Below, piece by piece: positions 53,207 to 64,000 of a DNA stretch of 64,000 bases. The number at the start of each line of letters is the position of its first letter. The first letter of the stretch is position 1. The position numbers were made by a program, and so were the translations under genes. Source of the stretch: Parahalioglobus pacificus (GTDB lineage Bacteria > Pseudomonadota > Gammaproteobacteria > Pseudomonadales > Halieaceae); assembly GCF_014652275.1 (NCBI RefSeq), contig NZ_BMYM01000002.1:372001-436000 (forward strand), written 5' to 3'. Under the pieces are notes generated by a model, which saw only the letters and a list, made by a program, of their open reading frames with translations, had not been told where the DNA came from and made no database searches.

Positions 53207-53237
53207 CACGAAAACCCGTATTTTAAGTGCTTTCGTG
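53207..53237. other. Hairpin in the argB-slmA gap
   Basis: CACGAAA (53207-53213) and TTTCGTG (53231-53237) form a 7-bp inverted repeat directly after the argB stop. On the minus strand the loop contains TTAAAAT. It could stop or slow transcription out of argB, or carry the slmA promoter; no T-run follows. Confidence 0.3.
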
Positions 53238-53239
53238 CC

Positions 53240-56747
<3,508 letters not shown>

Positions 56748-56786
56748 AATAGTACCACTGGCCGCGCTGCGTGAATCCCGAAACCG

Positions 56787-57995
56787 CTATTTGGGTGAGT
56801 TTGTCGGCAACATTCCCGCTATCTGGTCAATGATCTGCCGCGCAATGGTGTTTTTGTTGGCCTGGGCGAGCTCCCGCTGTCCGTCAGCCCAAACCAGAGT
56901 GGCTGCGTTCTCATTGCTGTTAAATCCTATCTGGCTGTTGGACACATCGTTCGCCACAATCAGAGCAAGTCCTTTGCGCTCGAGTTTGCCGCGGGCATAG
57001 GCCACAACATTATCTGTTTCGGCCGCGAAGCCCACGGTGAAGGGTGCGTTCTCCCGTTGCGCGACACTGGCGACAATGTCCGGGTTGCGGGTCAGGGCCA
57101 AGGTAATGCTTTCGCCGGTTTTTTTGATTTTGCTGGTCTGCGCCTCCGCGGGCCGGTAATCGGCAACCGCGGCGCAGGCAATGAAGATATCGGCTTCAGC
57201 AGCGAGCTCATTGCTGGCAGTGGCCATATCCCGAGCGCTGGTGACGTCTACACGCTGCACATGCTCGGGGGTTTCCAGCGCAACGGGGCCGGCAATAATC
57301 GTGGTGGAAGCACCGGCTTCGACAGCCGCGCGCGCCAGTGCAAAGCCCATCTTGCCGGAGCTGTGATTGGTGATATACCGCACTGGATCCAGCGCTTCGC
57401 GCGTGGGCCCAGCAGTGATGACAACACGCTTACCTGCCAGACACTCCCGAGGGAACAGGCTTTCTGCGCGGTCTGCGATGGCCACAGGGTCTTCCATGCG
57501 ACCCGGGCCGACATCGCCACAAGCTTGTTCACCCTCTGCCGGGCCAACGGCGGTGTAGCCGCGTTGTATCAGCGCATCCATATTGCTGGCGGTAGCGGCG
57601 TCTTTCCACATCTGCTGATTCATGGCGGGCGCCAGCAATACCGGTGCTGCGGTGGCCAGTGCAACGGTTGTCAGCAGATCATCGGCGCGCCCCGATGCGA
57701 GCTTGGCTAACAAATCGGCCGTGGCAGGTGCCAGCAGTAACAGGTCTGCCCACCGCGCTAGTTCGATATGGCCCATGCCGCGCTCTGCTTCTTCGTCCAG
57801 CAGTTCGGTGTGTACCGGGTTACCTGACAAGGCCTGCAGCGTGAGCGGGGTAATGAATTCCCGTGCACCCCGGGTCATCACGACCCGGACGGTCGCACCG
57901 CGATTCTGCAACTGGCGTACCAGCTCGGCGGACTTATAAGCAGCGATGCCGCCGCTGACACCTAAGAGCACATTGCGATTAAAAAGATGTGCCAT
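56787..57995 (-). CDS. coaBC: CoaBC (PPC synthetase / decarboxylase)
   Basis: 402 residues from ATG 57995; upstream extension to 58121 enters the radC leader and lacks family similarity. The CoaC flavoprotein domain carries VLLGVSGGIAAYKSAELVRQL, and the PAMNQQMW motif. The CoaB domain follows with VVITAGPTREALDPVRYITNHSSGKMGFALA and GFAAETDN. It makes 4'-phosphopantetheine in CoA synthesis. It is followed after only 39 bases by algC, with no dut between them. Confidence 0.96.
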   Translation of the reverse strand: MAHLFNRNVLLGVSGGIAAYKSAELVRQLQNRGATVRVVMTRGAREFITPLTLQALSGNPVHTELLDEEAERGMGHIELARWADLLLLAPATADLLAKLASGRADDLLTTVALATAAPVLLAPAMNQQMWKDAATASNMDALIQRGYTAVGPAEGEQACGDVGPGRMEDPVAIADRAESLFPRECLAGKRVVITAGPTREALDPVRYITNHSSGKMGFALARAAVEAGASTTIIAGPVALETPEHVQRVDVTSARDMATASNELAAEADIFIACAAVADYRPAEAQTSKIKKTGESITLALTRNPDIVASVAQRENAPFTVGFAAETDNVVAYARGKLERKGLALIVANDVSNSQIGFNSNENAATLVWADGQRELAQANKNTIARQIIDQIAGMLPTNSPK

Positions 57996-58095
57996 TTCCG
58001 CTCCCGGACAGGGACAATCAATAGAAGGAAGACGACCATACCACCCCACAACTGTTAAAAACACTGATCGGGTGGGCACCCAGGGAGGAGTGAAT

Positions 58096-58788
58096 ATGGT
58101 GCCCAGTAGGGCTCGGGCCAATGGACAGGGTCCGCGTGATCGACTGCTTCAGTTGGGGCCGCGGGCGCTGTCCGACGAGGAATTGTTGGCCGTGATTCTG
58201 CGCACGGGCCGCCCTGGCGTGAGTGCCACAGAGTTAGCAGGCGATATGCTGGCCATGGCGGGCGACCTCCCAGGGTTGTTGGGCCTAGAGCGGCATTTGT
58301 TGGAGTCAGAGCCTGGTCTGGGCCCGGCCAAGTACGCCCTGATGCAGGCGGCATTGGAACTTGCCCGGCGCTGCGCCGAGAGCAGCCTGCGTGAGATGGA
58401 TGTGATGTCCAGTCCCCAGCGCACTCGGGCCTTCCTGCAGCATCATTTGGGGCAAAGAGATCGGGAAGTGTTTTGTTGCCTGTTCCTCAATAGCCAGCAT
58501 CAATTGTTGCGGTGCGAGGATCTGTTTCTGGGGACCCTGGACGGTGCCGCCGTCTATCCGCGGGAGGTGGCCGTACGCGCTTTGCAATACCGCGCGGCAG
58601 CGGTGATCTTTGCGCACAATCACCCCTCGGGCCTGGCGGAGCCCAGCAGTGCAGACAGGCGGATTACTGATCGGCTTGTTGCCGCTCTGGGTCTGCTGGA
58701 CGTACGTGTGCTGGATCACGTGATTATTGGTCGGGGGCGAGCGTTTTCCTTTGCCGAGGAAGGGCTGCTGGGGCCGGCCCCTCGCTAG
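58096..58788 (+). CDS. radC: RadC-family JAMM-domain protein
   Basis: 230 residues from ATG 58096, with GGGAGGAGTG upstream. N-terminal HhH-like part (DRLLQLGPRALSDEELLAVILRTG) and a C-terminal JAMM domain with AAVIFAHNHPSGLAEPSSADRRIT. The zinc ligands of the JAMM motif are intact. The role in repair is debated. It is divergent from coaBC across 100 bases. Confidence 0.95.
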   Translation: MVPSRARANGQGPRDRLLQLGPRALSDEELLAVILRTGRPGVSATELAGDMLAMAGDLPGLLGLERHLLESEPGLGPAKYALMQAALELARRCAESSLREMDVMSSPQRTRAFLQHHLGQRDREVFCCLFLNSQHQLLRCEDLFLGTLDGAAVYPREVAVRALQYRAAAVIFAHNHPSGLAEPSSADRRITDRLVAALGLLDVRVLDHVIIGRGRAFSFAEEGLLGPAPR

Positions 58789-58795
58789 GAAACTG

Positions 58796-58824
58796 TTGCG
58801 GCGCCTCGGGTGTTCTGGTATAAA
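58796..58824 (+). promoter_or_regulatory. Promoter of rpmB-rpmG
   Basis: TTGCGG (58796-58801), 17-base spacer, TATAAA (58819-58824), right after the radC stop. The start near 58831 would leave an ~80-base leader with a TCCCG-rich hairpin-like stretch before the ribosome-binding site GGGAGAGG. It could be a control site of the ribosomal operon, but I cannot show this. Confidence 0.65.
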
Positions 58825-58910
58825 GTCGCGCTCCGCGCGGCAGGGGTCCCTAAAAAGCCCTATAAGCCACACCAGAATTTAAGTATTCCCGCTTTTTTGG
58901 GAGAGGAATC

Positions 58911-59147
58911 ATGGCAAGAGTATGTCAGGTCACCGGCAAGCGTCCGGTCACCGGAAACAACGTATCACACGCAAAGAACCGCACTCGTCGTCGTTTTTTG
59001 CCTAACCTGCACCAGCACCGCTTCTGGGTTGAGTCTGAGAAGCGCTTTGTCAGCCTGCGAGTCTCTTCCAAGGGCATGCGCATTATCGACAAGAAAGGTA
59101 TCGAGCAGGTACTGGAAGACCTTCGCGCCCGCGGCGAGAAAGTCTAA
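58911..59147 (+). CDS. rpmB: 50S ribosomal protein L28
   Basis: 78 residues, exactly the E. coli length. [29 protein letters not shown] is the family N-terminus. The ribosome-binding site is GGGAGAGGAATC before ATG. It is co-transcribed with rpmG 26 bases later. Confidence 0.98.
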   Translation: MARVCQVTGKRPVTGNNVSHAKNRTRRRFLPNLHQHRFWVESEKRFVSLRVSSKGMRIIDKKGIEQVLEDLRARGEKV

Positions 59148-59173
59148 ATCACGGCCTTATTGGGAGAATTATC

Positions 59174-59329
59174 ATGAGAGACAAGGTTCGCATGAATTCA
59201 ACGGCCGGTACTGGCCACTTCTACACCACGGACAAGAACAAGCGCACCACGCCGGACAAGCTTGAAATGAAGAAGTACGATCCCGTGGTACGTAAGCACG
59301 TGATCTACAAGGAAGGCAAAATCAAGTAA
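59174..59329 (+). CDS. rpmG: 50S ribosomal protein L33
   Basis: 51 residues, starting ATG 59174 with GGGAGAATTATC upstream. [20 protein letters not shown], then KNKRT and [19 protein letters not shown], match L33. It lacks the zinc-binding cysteine pairs, so it is the C-minus form. It is the last gene before an intrinsic terminator. Confidence 0.97.
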   Translation: MRDKVRMNSTAGTGHFYTTDKNKRTTPDKLEMKKYDPVVRKHVIYKEGKIK

Positions 59330-59345
59330 TTGCCTTACTGGTTGT

Positions 59346-59374
59346 AAAAAACCCCGGCAAGTCCGGGGTTTTTT
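59346..59374 (+). terminator. Intrinsic terminator of rpmBG
   Basis: 12-bp stem AAAAAACCCCGG/CCGGGGTTTTTT with a CAAGT loop, 16 bases after rpmG. The T-run on one strand and A-run on the other make it able to act in both directions. Confidence 0.92.
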
Positions 59375-59442
59375 GTGCCTGCGATTTTTCCCAGCGCCCG
59401 ATTGGGGCACAATCCCCTGCCTTAATTGCCCGAAGAGCCCGT

Positions 59443-60255
59443 ATGCCCGAGCTGCCAGAAGTAGAAACCACCCGACGCGGGGTAGCGCCCTATAGCGAGG
59501 GGCAGCGCATCACGGAAGTCATCGTGCGGGACCACCGGCTGCGCTGGCCTGTCCCGGACAACTTGTCCAGCCGGGCGGGCGGGCAGACCATCACGGCCGT
59601 TCGCCGGCGCGCCAAGTATCTGTTGTTCGACACAGACGCTGGCACGCTGTTGGTCCATCTTGGGATGTCCGGCTCCCTGCGGGTCATGAGCCCAACCGAT
59701 ACGCTTCTCAAGCACGATCATATCGACCTGGTATTCGAGAATGGCCGCTGCCTGCGCTACAACGACCCGCGCAGGTTTGGCTGCTGGTTGTGGCTGAAAC
59801 CCGGTGAGCCGCACCCTTTACTGACGCACCTTGGGCCAGAGCCGCTCTCGGATGACTTCAATGGTGAATACCTGTACCAGCGTTCTCGCGGGCGCAAAGC
59901 ACCGATAAAGCAGTTCCTGATGGACGGAAAAGTCGTGGTGGGCGTTGGTAATATTTACGCCAATGAAGCCCTGTTTCTTAGTGGTATCGCCCCCTCGCGT
60001 GCTGCGGGGCGTATTTCGTTGGCGCGCTATCGGCGCCTGGTAGACAATGTGAAGCAAGTGCTTACTTCTGCTATAACGCAAGGCGGAACTACGCTCAGGG
60101 ACTTCGTGGGCGGCGATGGGAAGCCGGGTTACTTCGCCCAGCAGCTGTATGTCTATGGCCGTGCCGGCCAGCCCTGTAAGGCCTGCGGCTCGGAGTTACG
60201 GGAGTCCCGGCTAGGTCAGCGAACTTCAGTTTATTGCGTGACCTGCCAGCGTTAG
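59443..60255 (+). CDS. mutM: Formamidopyrimidine-DNA glycosylase MutM
   Basis: 270 residues. Catalytic Pro2-Glu3 in [14 protein letters not shown], the RRRAKYLLF helix, and a C-terminal zinc finger with [25 protein letters not shown]. It excises 8-oxoguanine. Separated from rpmG by the terminator, so it should have its own promoter; I see none clear in the ~110-base gap. Confidence 0.97.
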   Translation: MPELPEVETTRRGVAPYSEGQRITEVIVRDHRLRWPVPDNLSSRAGGQTITAVRRRAKYLLFDTDAGTLLVHLGMSGSLRVMSPTDTLLKHDHIDLVFENGRCLRYNDPRRFGCWLWLKPGEPHPLLTHLGPEPLSDDFNGEYLYQRSRGRKAPIKQFLMDGKVVVGVGNIYANEALFLSGIAPSRAAGRISLARYRRLVDNVKQVLTSAITQGGTTLRDFVGGDGKPGYFAQQLYVYGRAGQPCKACGSELRESRLGQRTSVYCVTCQR

Positions 60256-60310
60256 TGGGTCTACACTTGTTGTGCTTAAGGGGAACGTGACCACTTCACG
60301 GGAGTGAACA

Positions 60311-60676
60311 ATGAAAATAAAAGCATCCATGCGACGCCTGGCTGCAGCCACCGCTATCGCCTGTGTGGCGCTGCCACAAACCCTGTTAGCCCAGGAGGCT
60401 ATCGATGACAGCCCCAGTGCGGGCGCCATGGTGGGTGACCTACTGGTAGCAAGACCGATTGGCGTTGTACTGACTGCGGGTGGGACTGCAGCGTGGCTGG
60501 TTAGCCTGCCATTTACTTTGTTGGCTGGGCACGCCGGAGAGGCGGCTGAAACCTTGGTTGTCGGTCCTGCTGAAACCACATTCATGCGCTGTCTGGGTTG
60601 CCGCGAGACCGGTTACACCAATAAAGACGTCGAGCAGATTCGCGCCGCCCGGGGCGAAGAAGAAGTAGAAGACTGA
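60311..60676 (+). CDS. Small membrane or secreted protein of unknown function
   Basis: 121 residues. A signal-like N-terminus (KIKASMRRLAAATAIACVALPQTLLAQ), then a glycine/alanine-rich hydrophobic segment (RPIGVVLTAGGTAAWLVSLPFTLLAG, about 48-73) that may span the membrane. It also has a cysteine pair in RCLGCRETG and an acidic C-terminus. Similar small proteins in pseudomonads are unnamed. No catalytic motif is seen. It lies between mutM and the convergent coaD. Confidence 0.75.
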   Translation: MKIKASMRRLAAATAIACVALPQTLLAQEAIDDSPSAGAMVGDLLVARPIGVVLTAGGTAAWLVSLPFTLLAGHAGEAAETLVVGPAETTFMRCLGCRETGYTNKDVEQIRAARGEEEVED

Positions 60677-60710
60677 CTCTTCTGTCGCGGCCATAGGCCG
60701 CCGCTTCCCA

Positions 60711-61283
<573 letters not shown>

Positions 61284-61310
61284 TTATCTGTATGAGGGGC
61301 TGTGCGGTGC

Positions 61311-61901
61311 CTAGGCGCTGACACGCAGTAAACGGTAAGCCACTTCGCCGGCCACTTTCTCTCGGTGCACTTCAAAGACTGTGGGAAGGTGATGTATCGA
61401 CTCGCCTTTGCCGGTTTCCAGATACACCAGCGACTGGTCATGCAGACGGCCTGTACCTGCCAGTGAAGCCAGGGCTGGTATGGCCAGGTCCAGGCCAAAG
61501 GGGGGGTCGACGAACACGATGTCCCAGCTTTCGTCTGACTGGGAAAGGAAAGATTCTGCGGGCTGGTTGTGGCAAATCCCCTTGTTACCCGCGCCCAGGG
61601 CCACGAGGTGATTGGCAATAGCCGTCATTGCTGCAGCACTCGTATCGACAAACGTGCACCCGTCGGCGCCGCGCGACAGCGCTTCCAGACCCAGCGCGCC
61701 GCTTCCGGCGAACAAGTCCAGACACCACGCTCCGTGCACGTAGGGTGCTAACCAGTTGAAGAGGGTTTCTCGAACGCGATCGGTGGTCGGCCGCAGACCG
61801 GCCTGGTCGGGAAACTGCAGCCGGCGGCCCCGCCATTGCCCCCCGATCAGGCGCAACTGACGGCTGTTGCCCGATTGGCGGTTTCGCGCCCCTTTCTTCA
61901 T
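61311..61901 (-). CDS. rsmD: 16S rRNA (guanine966-N2)-methyltransferase RsmD
   Basis: 196 residues. GGQWRGRRLQFPDQAGLRPTTDRVRETLFNWL is the family N-terminus, LDLFAGSGALGLEALSRGA the SAM site, and VFVDPPF the catalytic (D/N)PP(F/Y) motif. It methylates G966 of 16S rRNA. It is divergent from ftsY across 75 bases, and coaD follows, as in E. coli-like gene order. Confidence 0.96.
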   Translation of the reverse strand: MKKGARNRQSGNSRQLRLIGGQWRGRRLQFPDQAGLRPTTDRVRETLFNWLAPYVHGAWCLDLFAGSGALGLEALSRGADGCTFVDTSAAAMTAIANHLVALGAGNKGICHNQPAESFLSQSDESWDIVFVDPPFGLDLAIPALASLAGTGRLHDQSLVYLETGKGESIHHLPTVFEVHREKVAGEVAYRLLRVSA

Positions 61902-61976
61902 TTAAGCACCCCGGCGAGGAATGGTAGGATACGCCCTTTCAGTGGGCGTCCGCCCGCGAACTCTAGCACGGCAGAC

Positions 61977-63092
61977 ATGAAGTTTTTCAAACGCAACAAA
62001 CCCGAAGTAACCGATGAACAGGTGCCGGCCAGCGTAGCTGCGCCCTCTGCGGAGCAGTCGCTTGAGGTAACGCACAACACTGAGCCCGAGCAGCAGCCGA
62101 CGTCAGCCACAGCGCCAAACGAGACGCCGACGCCCACAGCGCCAGCTGAGCCGGAAAAAGACGGTAAGGGATTCTTCTCAAGACTGCGCAAGGGCTTGGG
62201 CCGCACCAGCGACAATCTGGTGGCGGGACTGGGCACCCTGTTTCTTGGGCGCAAAGAGATCGACGAGGATCTGCTGGAGGAGTTGGAGTCCCGCCTGTTA
62301 ATGGCAGATGTGGGCGTTGAGGCCACTATGGAGATCATTGGTCGGCTTACCCAACGGGTGTCCCGCAGGGAGCTGACCAGTCCGGAGGCCTTGCAGCAGG
62401 CGCTGCAGGAAGAGCTGTTAGCGCTGCTTAAGCCTGCAGAGCAGGCTCTGGTGCCAGAAGCAGGCGGGCCCTTTGTGATACTCATGGTTGGCGTGAACGG
62501 TGTTGGCAAGACCACCACCATCGGCAAGCTTGCGCGGCGCTATCAGGCGCAGGGCAAGAGCGTCATGTTGGCCGCGGGTGACACTTTCCGTGCGGCTGCG
62601 GTAGAGCAATTGCAGGTGTGGGGCGAGCGAAACGATGTTCCTGTCGTGGCTCAGCACACCGGCGCCGACAGCGCCTCGGTCATCTTTGATGCCCTGCAGG
62701 CGGCACAAGCGCGCAATGTGGATGTCTTAATCGCTGATACAGCCGGGCGCCTGCACAATAAAGACAACCTCATGGAAGAGCTGAAAAAGGTTGTTCGCGT
62801 CATGGGCAAACTGGATGGGGGGGCACCTCACGAGGTAATGCTGGTTCTGGATGCGGGCACCGGGCAAAACGCCTTGGCCCAGGCCAGCCATTTTCAGGAC
62901 GCTGTGGGTGTTACCGGCCTGGCACTGACCAAGCTTGATGGCACCGCCAAGGGTGGGGTGATCTTTGCCATAGCCCGCAAACTCGGTCTGCCAATTCGCT
63001 ACATCGGTGTGGGGGAGTCGGCAGAAGACCTCCGGCCTTTTGTCGCCGAAGAATTTATCCGTGCCCTTTTTGATCGTAGCGACGTCGCTTAA
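61977..63092 (+). CDS. ftsY: Signal recognition particle receptor FtsY
   Basis: 371 residues from ATG 61977. An acidic, Pro/Thr/Glu-rich A-domain (about 10-65) precedes the NG domain, with N-domain helices at about 70-160. GTPase G1 is GVNGVGKTT (from about 172), then DTFRAAAVEQL, DTAGR, and TKLDGTAKGG. It delivers ribosome-SRP complexes to SecYEG. Its stop overlaps the ftsE start by one base (TAATG). Confidence 0.97.
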   Translation: MKFFKRNKPEVTDEQVPASVAAPSAEQSLEVTHNTEPEQQPTSATAPNETPTPTAPAEPEKDGKGFFSRLRKGLGRTSDNLVAGLGTLFLGRKEIDEDLLEELESRLLMADVGVEATMEIIGRLTQRVSRRELTSPEALQQALQEELLALLKPAEQALVPEAGGPFVILMVGVNGVGKTTTIGKLARRYQAQGKSVMLAAGDTFRAAAVEQLQVWGERNDVPVVAQHTGADSASVIFDALQAAQARNVDVLIADTAGRLHNKDNLMEELKKVVRVMGKLDGGAPHEVMLVLDAGTGQNALAQASHFQDAVGVTGLALTKLDGTAKGGVIFAIARKLGLPIRYIGVGESAEDLRPFVAEEFIRALFDRSDVA

Positions 63093-63757
63093 TGATCGAA
63101 TTCGAACGCGTCAGTAAACGCTACGCCGAGGGTCACGATGCCCTGCGCGAAGTGAGCGTGACCATCGAGAAGGACGATATGGTCTTTCTGACGGGTCATT
63201 CGGGCGCGGGAAAAAGTACGCTGATGCGGCTCATCATGTTGATGGAGCGGCCCACTCGCGGGCGAGTCAGTGTTGATGGGGTGGATCTATCCCGTGTTGG
63301 CCGCGCACGAATTCCGGCACATCGGCGCAATATCGGCGTTGTTTTTCAAAATCACCAGCTTTTGTTCGACAGGCCTGTGTTCGACAACGTGGCGTTGCCG
63401 CTCCTGATAGCGGGCTATGATCACCGCGAAGTCGGGCGCCGGGTTCGCGCATCGCTGGACAAAGTCGGTCTGCTGTCCAAAGAGCGCGCCATGCCCATTA
63501 CCCTCAGCGGGGGTGAGCAGCAGCGGGTGGGTATTGCCCGCGCGGTTGTGGGACGGCCCAAAATTCTGCTGGCAGACGAGCCCACCGGTAACCTGGATCC
63601 GGCGCTATCTGCTGAAATCATGGCCTTGTTCGAAGCCTTTAACCAGGTGGGCGTCACGGTACTGATTGCTAGCCACGACCTTGCACTTATTTCGCGCCTG
63701 CATCACCGCATACTGACCCTGCGCGAAGGCCAATTGGTGGGAGGCGAGGGCCACTGA
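63092..63757 (+). CDS. ftsE: Cell division ATP-binding protein FtsE
   Basis: 221 residues, ABC ATPase. Walker A GHSGAGKST (about 35-43), Q-loop VFQNHQLL, signature LSGGEQQR, Walker B ILLADEPTG and a switch His in ASHDLAL. With FtsX it activates septal amidases through EnvC-like partners. Start ATG overlaps the ftsY stop and its own stop overlaps the ftsX start (TGATG). Confidence 0.97.
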   Translation: MIEFERVSKRYAEGHDALREVSVTIEKDDMVFLTGHSGAGKSTLMRLIMLMERPTRGRVSVDGVDLSRVGRARIPAHRRNIGVVFQNHQLLFDRPVFDNVALPLLIAGYDHREVGRRVRASLDKVGLLSKERAMPITLSGGEQQRVGIARAVVGRPKILLADEPTGNLDPALSAEIMALFEAFNQVGVTVLIASHDLALISRLHHRILTLREGQLVGGEGH

Positions 63758-64000
63758 TGTCTAGCCGGGCTAATAACCGCCGTGAAGGTGCGGTTCAGAG
63801 TACGACCAGTTTCTCGGATCGGTACAAGAGCTGGCTGCAGCACCACCGACTGTCTGCGGCAGACAGCCTGTCCCGGGTAATCGACAACCCTTTATCCAGT
63901 TTGATGACCTGGCTGGTGGTGGGTATTGCCCTTGCGCTGCCTGTGGGCCTGAGTGTGGCACTGGACAACGCGCGTGAGGTCAGTAGCCGGTTGGATAGTA
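63757..64000 (+). CDS. ftsX: Cell division protein FtsX, N-terminal part (truncated by window edge)
   Basis: 81 codons are present with the frame open to the last base. A basic cytoplasmic N-terminus with FSDRYKSWLQHHRLSAADSLSRVIDNPLSSLMTW is followed by the first membrane helix (about 50-68, LVVGIALALPVGLSVAL). It is translationally coupled to ftsE through TGATG. Confidence 0.93.
   Translation, partial: MSSRANNRREGAVQSTTSFSDRYKSWLQHHRLSAADSLSRVIDNPLSSLMTWLVVGIALALPVGLSVALDNAREVSSRLDS

Overview
The window looks like ordinary chromosome from a marine gammaproteobacterium, close to the replication origin. The closest gene-order match I recognise is Pseudomonas and its relatives (parAB-atp-glmUS, and rph-crc-pyrE ... 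argB-algC-coaBC-radC-rpmBG). The high-GC coding style, frequent GTG starts, a TRAP transporter, a rubredoxin-rubredoxin reductase fusion and a giant DUF11 surface-type protein would fit the Cellvibrionales/Halieaceae. That placement is inference from gene order and content, not from a marker search. No rRNA, tRNA, CRISPR array, insertion sequence or prophage is visible, and no gene-free stretch exceeds 300 bases.

Region by region. 1-1197: end of parA and complete parB (chromosome partitioning). 1313-8545: a complete F-type ATP synthase operon atpIBEFHAGDC with a near-consensus sigma70 promoter in front and an intrinsic terminator behind. 8578-13073: a sulfotransferase-like gene on the minus strand, then glmU-glmS (UDP-GlcNAc supply). 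13164-17227: M14 peptidase, CitE-like lyase and GFA-fold protein. 17327-20534 (minus): small secreted protein, SPOR-domain envelope protein with a hexanucleotide tandem repeat, HexR/RpiR-type regulator. 20662-26302: uvrD, a TakP-like TRAP solute receptor, and on the opposite strand a TRAP permease pair (dctQ-dctM) with a YciA-type thioesterase. 26400-29283: yaaA, Baeyer-Villiger-type monooxygenase, DUF938 methyltransferase. 29296-31954 (minus): FemAB/GNAT-like protein, ubiA and ubiC (first steps of ubiquinone synthesis). 32179-33549: fused rubredoxin and rubredoxin reductase.

33688-43925 (minus) is the most unusual part: a single 8.1-kb gene for a 2703-residue secreted protein built of DUF11-type repeats with a C-terminal sorting-like tail, downstream of recG. 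Rows I tallied by hand here have lower GC than the flanks. 44000-50239 holds a YeeZ-like epimerase followed by the ridA-spoT-rpoZ-gmk-yicC block (minus) and rph (plus). 50236-58788 carries crc (with a degenerate nuclease active site), pyrE, a DUF4124 protein, slmA, argB, a long membrane-anchored form of algC, coaBC and radC. The dut gene that usually lies between coaBC and algC is not there. 58911-64000 contains rpmB-rpmG, mutM, a small membrane protein, coaD, rsmD and the start of ftsYEX, whose last gene runs off the window.

Most of the content is housekeeping: energy (ATP synthase), cell-wall precursors (GlmU/GlmS), stringent response (SpoT, RpoZ), nucleotide synthesis (PyrE, Gmk), cofactors (UbiA/C, CoaBC/D), repair (UvrD, RecG, MutM, RadC) and division (SlmA, FtsYEX). 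The accessory candidates are the giant DUF11 protein, the sulfotransferase, the monooxygenase, the rubredoxin fusion and the TRAP system.
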